Positions 1 to 9,700 of a DNA stretch of 41,034 bases are shown here, piece after piece. The position numbers and the translations under genes were made by a program. This stretch comes from a virus, in IMG/VR virus record IMGVR_UViG_3300030451_005792, positions 1 through 41,034 of that record; one strand, written 5' to 3'. The notes beneath the pieces were generated by a model. That model was not told the DNA's origin. It ran no database searches and was given only the letters and a program-made list of their open reading frames with translations. Numbering within the stretch: the first letter of the stretch is position 1; each line of letters opens with the position of its first letter.

Positions 1-602
1 AAACAGGCACTCAACAACGAGTACAGGTTACAGGTGCGTTTCTAAGTAGTGTTGCTTATAATATTCCTGTAGATGGCTTTGCTACTGAAGAAGTTAGTTT
101 TGTTGGAGATAACAAATCAGCACTTGCTAGTGGTGTTGCAGCTCCTACTGGTAATAGCACTAGAGCTACCTATAGACAGATGATTAGTACTAATGGTTTC
201 CCAGCGGAAGTATCTGGTCAGAATGTTACTAATATTAGTATTAGTACAGACTTTGGTCGTGAGGCTATGTACAAACTGGGTAGTTTTGATCCTTATTTCC
301 GTTTTGCTAATTTCCCGTTTGAGGTTAGTGTAGAATTCACTGTAGCTAATACTGGTATTGATGAAACAGCTGTGGTTCTTACTGGTGTTACTGCAACTAG
401 TGATGGTAGTCTTCCAGCTAAACAAACCATTACTGTTACATGTACTAATTCCAGTGGTTTTACTGGTTCTCATGGTTATGTCTTTACAGCTACTGGTTGT
501 AGACTTAGCAGTATTAGTCAAGATGGTGGTGATACTGGTGGTGGAAACGCTAGTACTACTTATGGCTATACTACCTATAATGATCTCGTAATCAGCGGAT
601 AA
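1..602 (+). CDS. Tail tube-like protein, 5' end cut by window edge
   Basis: The frame is open from the first bases of the window to the TAA at 600-602, so this is the C-terminal ~200 residues of a gene that starts to the left. No start codon is visible; the internal ATG at 180 is not the start. The product is beta-rich, Thr/Ser/Gly-rich and has no cysteine cluster. A segment reading FGREAMYKLGSF followed by RFANFPFEVSVEF matches the pattern of phage tail tube proteins (a 'GRe.ly.lG....yR..nfP.evs' stretch). The next gene has an equivalent stretch, so the two look like paralogues. Its place two genes before the chaperones and tape measure fits a tube role. A capsid or neck decoration protein is the main alternative. 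Confidence 0.6.
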   Translation, partial: TGTQQRVQVTGAFLSSVAYNIPVDGFATEEVSFVGDNKSALASGVAAPTGNSTRATYRQMISTNGFPAEVSGQNVTNISISTDFGREAMYKLGSFDPYFRFANFPFEVSVEFTVANTGIDETAVVLTGVTATSDGSLPAKQTITVTCTNSSGFTGSHGYVFTATGCRLSSISQDGGDTGGGNASTTYGYTTYNDLVISG

Positions 603-609
603 TTATAAT

Positions 610-1491
610 GTGAGTGTACTACAGTATAAAGATTTAGTATTAGAGGTAAATGGAAATGAACAGGGTTTAGTCCAGAACGCAACTATTTCATGCGATGCTG
701 GACTAGACCTTATCAATATTAGTACAGGAAATATTCCATATATCAGAGATAGAGCAGGACAAGTTAGTTTTGAACAATTGCTAACATCTGTTCCTGCTTT
801 TAAAAATATTGCAGGATTTAGCTCTCCCATATCTATTAAATTAATTGATAATGTTGGAGATAAATCTATAGAAGCTGAAGAATGTCTTGTGACTAATGCA
901 GAGTACAGTTTGACAGCACAAGGATTTTTTCTTGGTAAATACACATATAGTACTATAGGATTAAAAACTGGTAGTGATAGTGCTAGTGTTAGCTATACTG
1001 GAACAGGTAGGGCACCATATAGAGTTTTTGGAGGAAGTGGTGCTCCTGGTAGAAATCATCAAAGTGTAGTTTTGGCAGTTCAAGTAAATAGAGAAAACTT
1101 TTATAACAAAGGGGACGCAAGGCCCAAACATAGTATTATCAATTTTCCTATACAAACTACAGCCTCTATAGAGATGGCTTCTGAAACCGGAATGTATAAT
1201 ACATTGTCTGGCACAATTGATAGATTGAACAAGATTGGTGCATGCTCTGCTGCTCAAACCACTGCAGAAAATATTTCAATTAATGTTGGATCTAGTGCTT
1301 TGACTATTACAGGATTTCATTTGCAAAGTCTTGAAATAGGAGAAGGAGGAGTAGGAGGATCGCCACAAATGATGGTAGCCAATTATATATCTTATGATGA
1401 TTATGGCTTTTTACAGGCTGGGAGAATAACTGACTATAGCACTGCGGATAGCTCTCCAGGAGGCGGTGGACCACCAGAAGAACCAGAATAA
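610..1491 (+). CDS. Second tail tube-like protein (paralogue of upstream gene)
   Basis: This 293-aa protein starts at GTG 610, 7 nt after the previous stop. There is no strong SD (GCGGA at 595-599 is the best candidate), so coupling to the upstream gene is likely. The N-terminus (MSVLQYKDLVLEVNG) and the mid-region are beta-rich. Around residues 157-185 the sequence VNRENFYNKGDARPKHSIIN followed by FPIQTTASIEM aligns with the tube-like stretch of the preceding gene. The C-terminus is a short Gly/Pro/Glu tail (residues ~282-293). Two adjacent tube-like proteins could be a major tube plus a minor tube, tail-completion or decoration protein. The tail-module assignment is fairly secure; the exact role is inferred. 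Confidence 0.55.
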   Translation: MSVLQYKDLVLEVNGNEQGLVQNATISCDAGLDLINISTGNIPYIRDRAGQVSFEQLLTSVPAFKNIAGFSSPISIKLIDNVGDKSIEAEECLVTNAEYSLTAQGFFLGKYTYSTIGLKTGSDSASVSYTGTGRAPYRVFGGSGAPGRNHQSVVLAVQVNRENFYNKGDARPKHSIINFPIQTTASIEMASETGMYNTLSGTIDRLNKIGACSAAQTTAENISINVGSSALTITGFHLQSLEIGEGGVGGSPQMMVANYISYDDYGFLQAGRITDYSTADSSPGGGGPPEEPE

Positions 1492-1501
1492 AGATTTAAG
1501 A

Positions 1502-2530
1502 ATGGATTATAAATTAGGATATAAATTTTATAGTATTTTAAGTGGATATTTTTATATAAAAGTAAATAATTGTAAATATAAAGTAATCTACCCATCTGTT
1601 GAAATAAAATACAAAGCGGAGGAATTGTATGTAGACATAATGGAAGATGCCAAGTTTGAGACATCTTACATGACTGATCAACAGGTTAATAATATTTTAC
1701 AGACTTATAAATTTTGGTCACCAGATATGCAAGAGAGGTTGGATTTTTGTAAAGATCAAATAGAAGAACTTAAAATAGACCTATATACAGATTATTCAAA
1801 TAAAGAAAAAAGAAAAGAAAACAAAGAAGGATTAGAACAACTCAAAAAAAATGTAGCTACATTAAACACAGCCAAACATAGCTTAGACTATCTAAAACTT
1901 GAACATTATGCTACTTCTGTCAAAAACCAATATATCATATCTCAAAGGATTTTGGACTCAAATAATAAGAATATATTCAATGATAACTATGAAGATATGG
2001 ATTTAGCTGCCCTTGCTAAATTCTTAAAGCCCATAGAAGAGAATATGGTTACAGCCACAGACTTAAGAAATATCGCAAAAAGTGAATTATGGGGTAGTTA
2101 TAATGTACAGGACAATGTTTTTGGACCATCTATAGAACTTAATGATGATCAAAGGAACTTGTTAACATTAAATAAAATGTATAACAATGTTAAACAACAT
2201 CAAGATTGTCCTAGCGATGACATTATAAATGATGATGATGCATTGGATGGTTGGTTTTTATTCCAAAATAGGAAAGTAAAGAAAAAGAATTTACAGAACA
2301 AATTAAAAAGTAGAGTGAATGGTAAAGTTGCTAAACATGATAATATTTTCATATTTGCAAACACACCAGAAGAGACAAAAGCTATTCATGACTTAAATAA
2401 TTTGGAAGGAAAGAGGACTCTTCAAATGATTCATAATACTGTAGAAAAGGAAGGACAAGTTAAATGGGAGGAAATACCGATAGTGCGACAACAGTTAATA
2501 GACGAAAAAACAAAGGACTCATTAAAATGA
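1502..2530 (+). CDS. Putative tail assembly chaperone region protein (hypothetical)
   Basis: The ATG at 1502 gives a 342-aa charged, mostly helical protein. An in-frame GTG at 1466 would add 12 residues but lies only 2 nt from an AGGAGG at 1458-1463 and overlaps the previous gene, so 1502 is preferred although its own SD is weak. I see no catalytic motif. The N-terminus (LGYKFYSILSGYFYIKVN) is hydrophobic-aromatic. Residues ~75-135 are Lys/Glu-rich and probably coiled coil. It ends in an ATGA overlap with the next gene. Tail assembly chaperones usually sit in this slot, between tube and tape measure, so a chaperone role is inferred from position. I do not recognise the family with certainty. 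Confidence 0.45.
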   Translation: MDYKLGYKFYSILSGYFYIKVNNCKYKVIYPSVEIKYKAEELYVDIMEDAKFETSYMTDQQVNNILQTYKFWSPDMQERLDFCKDQIEELKIDLYTDYSNKEKRKENKEGLEQLKKNVATLNTAKHSLDYLKLEHYATSVKNQYIISQRILDSNNKNIFNDNYEDMDLAALAKFLKPIEENMVTATDLRNIAKSELWGSYNVQDNVFGPSIELNDDQRNLLTLNKMYNNVKQHQDCPSDDIINDDDALDGWFLFQNRKVKKKNLQNKLKSRVNGKVAKHDNIFIFANTPEETKAIHDLNNLEGKRTLQMIHNTVEKEGQVKWEEIPIVRQQLIDEKTKDSLK

Positions 2531-2850
2531 GAAGAAAAAAATATAACTCAAATATAGCAGAATCTATTGAAAAGAGATTTCAAACAGCCATGATAGGGAC
2601 TTTAGCAAGAGTTGAGGATTATCTGGGTTTTGTTTGGGGACATAATAAAGACACTATTTCTGTACAACAAGCAGAGAATAGGCAGCTTTGGGAAGAATTA
2701 AGAGAAGAAATATTAGATCATAGTAATTATCAAATGAGATGTGCTTTGAATGATTTACGTAAAAATTTACAAACAATGGTATCACAAGATTCATACAAGG
2801 AAACCATAGTGATTAAACAACCAAATGAAGAGTTAGGAGATAGACAATGA
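2527..2850 (+). CDS. Small hypothetical protein in chaperone cluster
   Basis: A 107-aa protein starting at ATG 2527 within the ATGA shared with the previous stop. The frame is open back to 2464, but the overlap start is more economical. It is basic at the N-terminus (MRRKKYNSNIAESIEKRF), mostly helical, and contains GTLARVEDYLGFVWGHN near residues 24-40. It ends in a second ATGA overlap with the following gene, so three genes form one translationally coupled unit just before the tape measure. I see no cysteine motif, membrane segment or known domain. A minor tail-assembly role is inferred from context only. Confidence 0.45.
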   Translation: MRRKKYNSNIAESIEKRFQTAMIGTLARVEDYLGFVWGHNKDTISVQQAENRQLWEELREEILDHSNYQMRCALNDLRKNLQTMVSQDSYKETIVIKQPNEELGDRQ

Positions 2851-3710
2851 TTACAGATTCTTTTAATATTGAAGTAGATGGAAAGACTTTAGATTTGGGT
2901 TTAAAATCTCCATCTTTTAAAGACCAACGAGAAGCCCAAAAGGTTTACAATCAAGCTTTTTCAGATGCTGTTAAATCTGGCTGTATTGTTCGGGGTAGGT
3001 TGGATGACCTGCTAAAAGAACAGGGATTATGGGATGATGCAAAAGAAAGGAAGCTACAGACTCTACAGCAAGAATTGCTAGATAATGAGCAAATCTTAGC
3101 AAAAGGCGGGATTAATCTGTCTTCAGCTAAACAAGTAGCTTTAGAGATGAGAGAACTTAGAGCTAAAATGAGGGATTTGATTAGTTCTAGGACTAGTCTA
3201 GATAGTAATACTGCTGAAGGCCAAGCTGATAATGCTAGGTTTAATTACTTAGTATCTTGTTGTTTGGTGTACACAGAGAGTAACAAATGTTATTATAACG
3301 GATATGAGGACTACTTAAATAAGTCAGCAGAACCCGTTGCAATACAGGCTGCTTCATTGTTGGCATCTAGATTATACGGTCTAGACGACAATTATGAGAA
3401 CAATTTGGTAGAAAATAAATTTCTTAAAGAATATAATTTTGTAGATAAAGACTTAAGACTAATCAATGATAAAGGTCAATATATTGATGAAGAAGGTCAT
3501 TTGTTGGATGAAAATGGAAGGTATATTAACGATAAGGGTGAATACATAGATAAAGATGGAAATCCAGTAAATGATGCAGGAGATTATGCATTTGAATTTA
3601 AACCGTTTTTGGATCAGGATGGGAAGCCTGTAGAAAAAGAGAAAACTAATGCTACAAAAAAAGTCGCTAAAAATAAAAGAAAGAAACCTGCAGAGACAGT
3701 CTCAGAGTAA
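2847..3710 (+). CDS. Putative tail assembly chaperone with heptapeptide repeats
   Basis: A 287-aa protein starting in the ATGA overlap at 2847. Residues ~1-200 are helical and mix acidic and basic residues, in the position expected of the chaperone that coats the tape measure during tail assembly. The stretch NKFLKEYNF near residues 192-200 precedes six tandem 7-residue units at about 206-247, of the form [I/L/V][D/N]-x-x-G-x-[Y/L/P]: INDKGQY, IDEEGHL, LDENGRY, INDKGEY, IDKDGNP, VNDAGDY. The C-terminal ~25 residues are Lys-rich. An intrinsic terminator follows 30 nt after the stop. The A AAA AAA run at 3656-3662 is not a useful -1 frameshift site, because the shifted frame stops within two or three codons. 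Confidence 0.5.
   Translation: MITDSFNIEVDGKTLDLGLKSPSFKDQREAQKVYNQAFSDAVKSGCIVRGRLDDLLKEQGLWDDAKERKLQTLQQELLDNEQILAKGGINLSSAKQVALEMRELRAKMRDLISSRTSLDSNTAEGQADNARFNYLVSCCLVYTESNKCYYNGYEDYLNKSAEPVAIQAASLLASRLYGLDDNYENNLVENKFLKEYNFVDKDLRLINDKGQYIDEEGHLLDENGRYINDKGEYIDKDGNPVNDAGDYAFEFKPFLDQDGKPVEKEKTNATKKVAKNKRKKPAETVSE
3462..3587 (+). repeat. Six 21-bp in-frame repeats coding for acidic heptapeptides
   Basis: Six consecutive 21-nt units encode [I/L/V]-[D/N]-x-x-G-x-[Y/L/P]. The glycine is invariant and residue 2 is always Asp or Asn. A degenerate seventh unit (FLDQDGKPV) follows after a short spacer. Nucleotide identity between units is much lower than the amino-acid pattern similarity, so the array is under protein-level constraint and is not a recent DNA duplication. 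Confidence 0.8.
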
Positions 3711-3740
3711 GACATTTGGTGGTTTAGTATTTTCCAAAAG

Positions 3741-3775
3741 GGCACTACGTTTTTTAGCGTAGTGTCTTTTATTTT
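3741..3775 (+). terminator. Intrinsic terminator between chaperone and tape measure genes
   Basis: GGCACTACG (3741-3749) pairs over nine positions, one of them G-T, with CGTAGTGTC (3758-3766). The loop is 8 nt and TTTTATTTT follows at 3767-3775. It lies in the only sizeable gap of the plus-strand module, 16 nt before the tape measure ATG. I see no promoter between it and that ATG, so it probably works as a partial terminator that lowers tape-measure transcription relative to the tube genes. Confidence 0.8.
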
Positions 3776-3790
3776 AAAGGATACGAATAA

Positions 3791-6700
3791 ATGGCTAAAG
3801 GTTACAATCTTACAGTTCAACTTAATTTACAAGGCCCTAATAATCTTAATGGGGTTGTTAATAATATTAATAAAAGACTGAATAATATTCAGGCTAATGT
3901 TAATGTTAAATTACCTACTAGTACTTTAAGACAGATTGCTCAAGTAAATCGTAATTTAAAGCAAACAGGCAAAAGTGCAGCCGATGCCGCCAGCGGTATG
4001 GAAAAATTTGGTAAAGCTGCTGGTTTGGCTGTTAAGCGTTTTGGTGCATTTACTGCTGCTACTGCTGGTTTTTACGCAATTACTAGGGCTACACAACAGT
4101 CTTTAGAGAAATTTGTAGAATTTGATAGACAGCTTACCAGAATTGCTCAAGTTACCAATAGCTCTAAACAGTCTCTTAATGGTCTTACGAACGAAATTAC
4201 AAAACTGTCTGTTTCTTTAGGAGCTAGCAGCACAGAACTAGCTAGTGTTGCTGTTACATTGAGTCAGGCTGGTCTTAGTGCTAGAGAAACACAAAGAGCA
4301 TTAAAGGCATTGGCGTTAACTACATTAGCTCCTACATTTAATAATTTAAATCAAACTGTAGAAGGCAGTATTGCTTTAATGAAACAGTTTAGTATTAGTA
4401 CTAGACAATTAGAGCAAGCATTAGGTAGTATTAACGCTGTTGCTGGAAGTTTTGCTGTTGAAGCAGGCGATCTGATTACAGCTGTTCAAAGAGCTGGTGG
4501 TGTGTTTGCTTCTGCTAGTAAAGGGGTAGCTACAGGCACAGATGCTCTGAATCAGTTCTTGGCTGTGTTTACCAGCGTTAGAGCAACTACCCGTGAAAGT
4601 GCGGAAACAATTGCTACTGGTTTAAGAACTATTTTCACTCGTATTCAACGATCAGATACTATTGAAAGTCTCAAAGCCTTTGGAGTTACTCTTACAGATT
4701 TAGAAGGTAAGTTTGTTGGACCATACAGAGCTATAGAACAGTTAAGTAAAGGATTAAGAAGTCTTGATCCTAGATCTTTAGAATTTAGTGGTATTGTTGA
4801 AGAACTTGGTGGATTCCGGCAGGTTGGTAAAGTTATTCCTTTAATTCAAAGATTTTCTACAGCACAACAAGCTCTTAATGTTGCCCAACAAGGCTCTGGT
4901 TCTTTAGCTAGAGATGCTGCTACAGGTCAACAGACTTTAGGTGTTCAGATTGCTAAAGTACAACAGCAGTTTGATGCTTTGATTAGAAGTATAGGACAAA
5001 CATCAGAATTTAGACAATTTATAACTTTAAGTCTTGATCTAGCTAGTGCTTTAATTAAAATTGCAGATGCTATCAAACCAGTACTGCCTGCATTGGCTGC
5101 TTTGGGAGCTGCTAAAGTAATAGGAGGTTTAGGAGGTTTAGCTAAAGGCTTTAAAGGAGGAATAGGTTTCAATCAGGGAGGCATGGTTCCGGGCAGTGGT
5201 AATTTTGATAGTGTTAAAGCTAACCTAACTCCTGGAGAATTTGTAATTAGGAAAAAAGCTGTACAAGCTATTGGTGTCGACAATCTTCACAGAATGAATA
5301 AGTATGCTTATGGAGGCCCTGTTTCTTTCAAAGGAATTACAGGAGCAAGACAAGGAGGTAGATCATTAGCAACTAGACTAGCAGCATCAAAAAGTGACGC
5401 ATTTAAACAAGGCGCTCTTATAAATTCTAGAGATAGTTTTTCTCAAGCTGTAAATATAAAATCATTTAGTTCTGCAACTATTGGAGGCATGCTTAAAGGC
5501 AAAAAGGGAGCAGCGTTTACAATACGTAAACTAGCTGATAAAAATCAAAATGTTCGTGGAGCTGAGTTTGAAAACTTTATACAGACATATGTTGCTGGAG
5601 CTGGCACCAGAACTACTGGAAATGCTCCTCTTGATTTTGTTGGCCCTCCTGGAGAAGCAAAGTTTCAATCAAGCAATGTTCCTTATAGAGACTTATTAGC
5701 TAAATCACTAAGACAAAGACTAGACTCTGGTAGGTTTGCAGCATTAAGAGATAGTCGGGGAGGAGCCCCTTCAGAATCTATACAGTCTTTTGATAATATA
5801 TATGCAGGTGGTGTTAACCTATTTAAATTACAAGGAAGATTTAATTCTAAAACTGCAAGAGATGCAGCAGGATTAAATAAAAAGAAAAAGACTACAACCT
5901 CAAGAAAACCAAAAGCAGCAGGAGGTCCTATTAGTGGACAAGACACTGTTCCTGCTTTACTTACTCCCGGTGAGTTTGTAATTAGTAAAGGTGCTGCTAG
6001 TAGAATAGGATCTTCCAATCTTAAAGCTCTTAATAATGCTGATAGAATCACGGGATATAATCGTGGAGGTTTTGTTCAAAGATTTAATAAAGGAGGAGGT
6101 CCTAAAGGTGGTGTCGGCAGTGGTGGTGTATTAGATTTGTTTCTAATACAAGGCTCTGTGTCTGCTTTGACTGCAGCTATGGGAGATGCTACTCGAGCCA
6201 CTAAATTGACTGGCGACGTAGCGCAATCATTTGCTACTGCTCTTAATACAGGTATTGTAGCTTTTTCAGCTCTACAAATGGCACCAGGCGGTAGCACAGA
6301 AAGGGGACGTAAATCTGCAGGTAGAGGGGCTGTAGCATTAGGAGCTATATTTGCACTAGATGGTGTTTTAAAATCAGTCAATAATAGTGCTGCTGAATTT
6401 GATAAGAAATTAGGTCAAACTAATTTTGACAAAGCTTTAGATGAAGCTAGTAAATCTCTAGAAACATTAGCTAAAAATGGAAACGATGCAGCGGCGGCTG
6501 CTCAGTTACAATCACAAATATCTCAGGCAGTAAGTTCTGCTAGAGCTGTAAATGAGGCATCAACTGGTGGTAGATATAGTTTACGTCAAGGTGTGATGGA
6601 TTTGGCTGCTTATTTCACTGGAACCGGAGGGGTTACTGGTATTGCTAGCGGTATGGGTGATCAGTATGATCTTGCAGCTAGTAGGGTTCGCTCTCGTCAA

Positions 6701-9700
6701 GGAATAACTGGTGGATTCTCAGAATTCATGGACCCAGAAGGTTTTGCTAAACAAGTCAGAGCTGAGATAGCAGCTACTGAAGATGCATCAGCTAAAAGAT
6801 TTGGTGCTACCAGAGATATAGTAATGCAAAGAGGCTTGCAGCAAATTGATAGAGGAGCTAGTATAAGAGATGTATTTACAGATTTAAGTGACGATGCAAA
6901 AGAAGCTATTGCAAGATCAGACACAGGGGTTGCAAAACGTTTAGATGCTGCAGGAGGTGCAGGAACAGCAGCCGGTCAAGATATCATAAATCAAGAAGTT
7001 ATAAAACAATTAAAAATTACTCTTGGTCCTGCTCTTGCTGACAGAATCGCCCGTACATCAGAAACAGCAGCTGCACAACTACAGGTTGCTTTAAAAAGAG
7101 TATTTGATGATATTTCTTCAGGATTTAAATCAGTTACTGCTAGAGTTGATGCTAATTTTGCTAGAGCAGCAGATTCACTATCAGCTTCTTTAGGTAAAGT
7201 CGGTATAAGAATTAGTGGTGCTAGAGGTAAAAACATATTAGAGAATAATTCTGCATTTAGTCCAGAGCTTATCAAAAGAACAATAGGTGCAGTTACCACA
7301 GGAGCAGGTCGATCAGGAGATAGAGTATCACAATTGGCTTTAGCTAGTACTCAAATAGGAGATAGTATAGCTACTATAATTGATAATAACTTAAGAAAAG
7401 GAGGAGAAGCCACGGCACAATTAGGAGGCATTAGGGGTGGCTTAACTAAAATGCTTTCTGGAATGAATCTTGGTAAAGATGTTGAGCAGGTTATTAGCAA
7501 ACAATTAAATGATGCTTTTGCACAAGCTACAAAAGAATTAGGAGATGCAGCAGACCCAACAGAACTTAGACAAAAAGTTAATGAGATAGTTGAAAAACTA
7601 CCTGCATTTACCGGTGCTTTAGATCTTGTTAAACAACAATTTGAAGGAGTACTAAACGCACAAACCCGTTATGCTGCTGCTGTAGATCAAATTTCACAAG
7701 CTATCTTACAACAAAGAGAATACTTTAACAGAGCTAGTTCTATAAGAAGACAAGGAGATTTAGCACTAAGAAGAGGTTTAGGAGAAAATATTCCTATAGG
7801 AGATATTATTGGAAATGTTGCTGCTACTGTTGCCGATCAAACTGGAGGCATTACAAACATAGATGCCCTTTCTCAGAGGCTTGGTCAATTACAATCTAGA
7901 AGAGATCAAGTACAAGGTAGACTAGATGCAATATCAGGATTGACCAAATTTGCAGATGAACAACAAAAACTTACTTTAGAAATGGGTAATCTAAATGTAG
8001 AAATTTCCAGCACAAGACAAGGATTGGAGACTCTTGCTAATAGTACAGAAGTAGCTACCGCTGCCTTATCAAGAATACAAGAGTTAAGACAAAGAGCAGA
8101 TCAGCAACTAGGTTTTGCAGAAAAGCTTGTTGGTTCTACTCCACAAGAACTTGGTGATATTTCAGGTCTTATAGCTACTTTAGAAGGCGTGGCATCTGGT
8201 CAAGAGTTGACTATGCAAAATAGCTTTATGGCTCAAAGAGCTTATATGCAAAGTGCTATGGGTGGAGGTAATGCATTAGAAAACTTCCAAGCTGCTCAAG
8301 GAGGATTGGCACGGCAAAGATCTGGTGCTATTAATTTATTGAAAGAGTTGCGGCCTTTCTTTGGAGATAATAATCAACAGTTTAATAAGATGTATGAAAC
8401 TGTAATGAAATCTTTCTTACAGTCTCAAGGTTTGATGCAAGGTGAGTTAGGAAAAGCTCTAGAAAAGGCATTTGCTGCAAGAGCTAACAGAGGAAATGAA
8501 CAACAACAACTTATTAGGGTTTATGAACACGCTATTGAAAAACAAGCTCAAGCTAATGATGCTTTAGGAAAAACTATTCCTATACAACAAAGTTTAGTTG
8601 CGGCTAATAACAACTTAAGATCGGCAATTCTCGGCTTAACAAAACAATTAGCTAACGCTTCTATTCAGATGCCAATAACAAGATCATCAGGAGGACCTGT
8701 ATATGCTTCTAAAGGTCAATTAGTAAACATGCAGCCTAGAGGGACTGATACTGTACCCGCTATGTTAACTCCTGGAGAGTTTGTTGTTAATGCAAAAGCA
8801 ACTAAGAAAAACAGAGGATTGCTTGAAGCTATTAATGGAAAAGGTTCTGCTTCTACAATAGGTGGTATTACCTATGCGAATCAAGGAGGAGCAGCTGCTC
8901 AGAGACACGCGAAAGCTTTACAAAGATCATCCATATCTTCTGAGGACAGATTGGCAATGCTGTACTATGACTATAAGCAAAGGTACGGTATGGGAGTCCA
9001 AAAGGTTATTCCTTTAGCTGTTATGAGTCAACTCAGAAGGCTTATCGCTCAAGAGGATGCTAATTTAGCTGCATATTTCCAGTATCTTGCTGATCATCCA
9101 GAGTTTATTAATAAAGAAACCAATCTTGCTAACAAAGACATATTTAGTGGCGATCCTGAAGCGAGAAAGCGAAGACAAGATCAAGCACAGAAAGACTATC
9201 GTCAAAAGACTGGACGAGAACATCCGGCAGTATTACAGCAAGAGTTAATAAAGAGATTTGGACCAAATGGTATTGCTCCTGATCCCGAAAAATATTCAGT
9301 AATTCAAAATGCTCGAAATCCAGGAGATCTTTATAAAATTGCAAAAAACTATGGTGTTCCTACTGGTCCAAACCAAGCAACAGCCAATTCTGCTAGTTAT
9401 GAAGCAAGAAAGAAAAGAGCTCAAGAGAAGAGAGAAGAACAGAAACGCAGAGAAGCACAAACTAAGCGTGAAAAAACTCCTACACAAAAAGTTTTGGAAG
9501 ATTTAGACAAGCCTATACAAATACGACCACAAACAGGTGCTCCAGTGCCATCTTTTATAACAGAAGGTATGGAGCAGAAGAAGCCAAAACCTGTTAGGCC
9601 TAAAAGCCCAGGAGAAAAAGTTCAAGAAGAGGCAGATCAAAATGCTGCTTCAGAAAAAGAAGTCGTAGAACCAGCAGGACCAGCAACACCAGTAAAACCA

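Noticed and set aside
117-521. Minus-strand open frame of 134 aa at the left end
   Set aside because: It lies opposite a recognisable tail-tube-like coding region and is Ser/Thr/Asn low-complexity.
1466-1468. GTG start for the gene at 1502
   Set aside because: The AGGAGG is only 2 nt away and the extra residues (DHQKNQNKDLR) overlap the end of the previous gene without added homology.
2464-2530. Programmed -1 frameshift fusing the 342-aa and 107-aa genes
   Set aside because: The shifted frame is open from 2464, but the A-run at 2505-2510 is not in a canonical X XXY YYZ phase and the genes share a normal ATGA start/stop.
3656-3662. A AAA AAA slippery heptamer near the end of the 287-aa chaperone-like gene
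   Set aside because: A -1 shift gives two or three codons and then TAA at 3668, so no extended chaperone product is possible.
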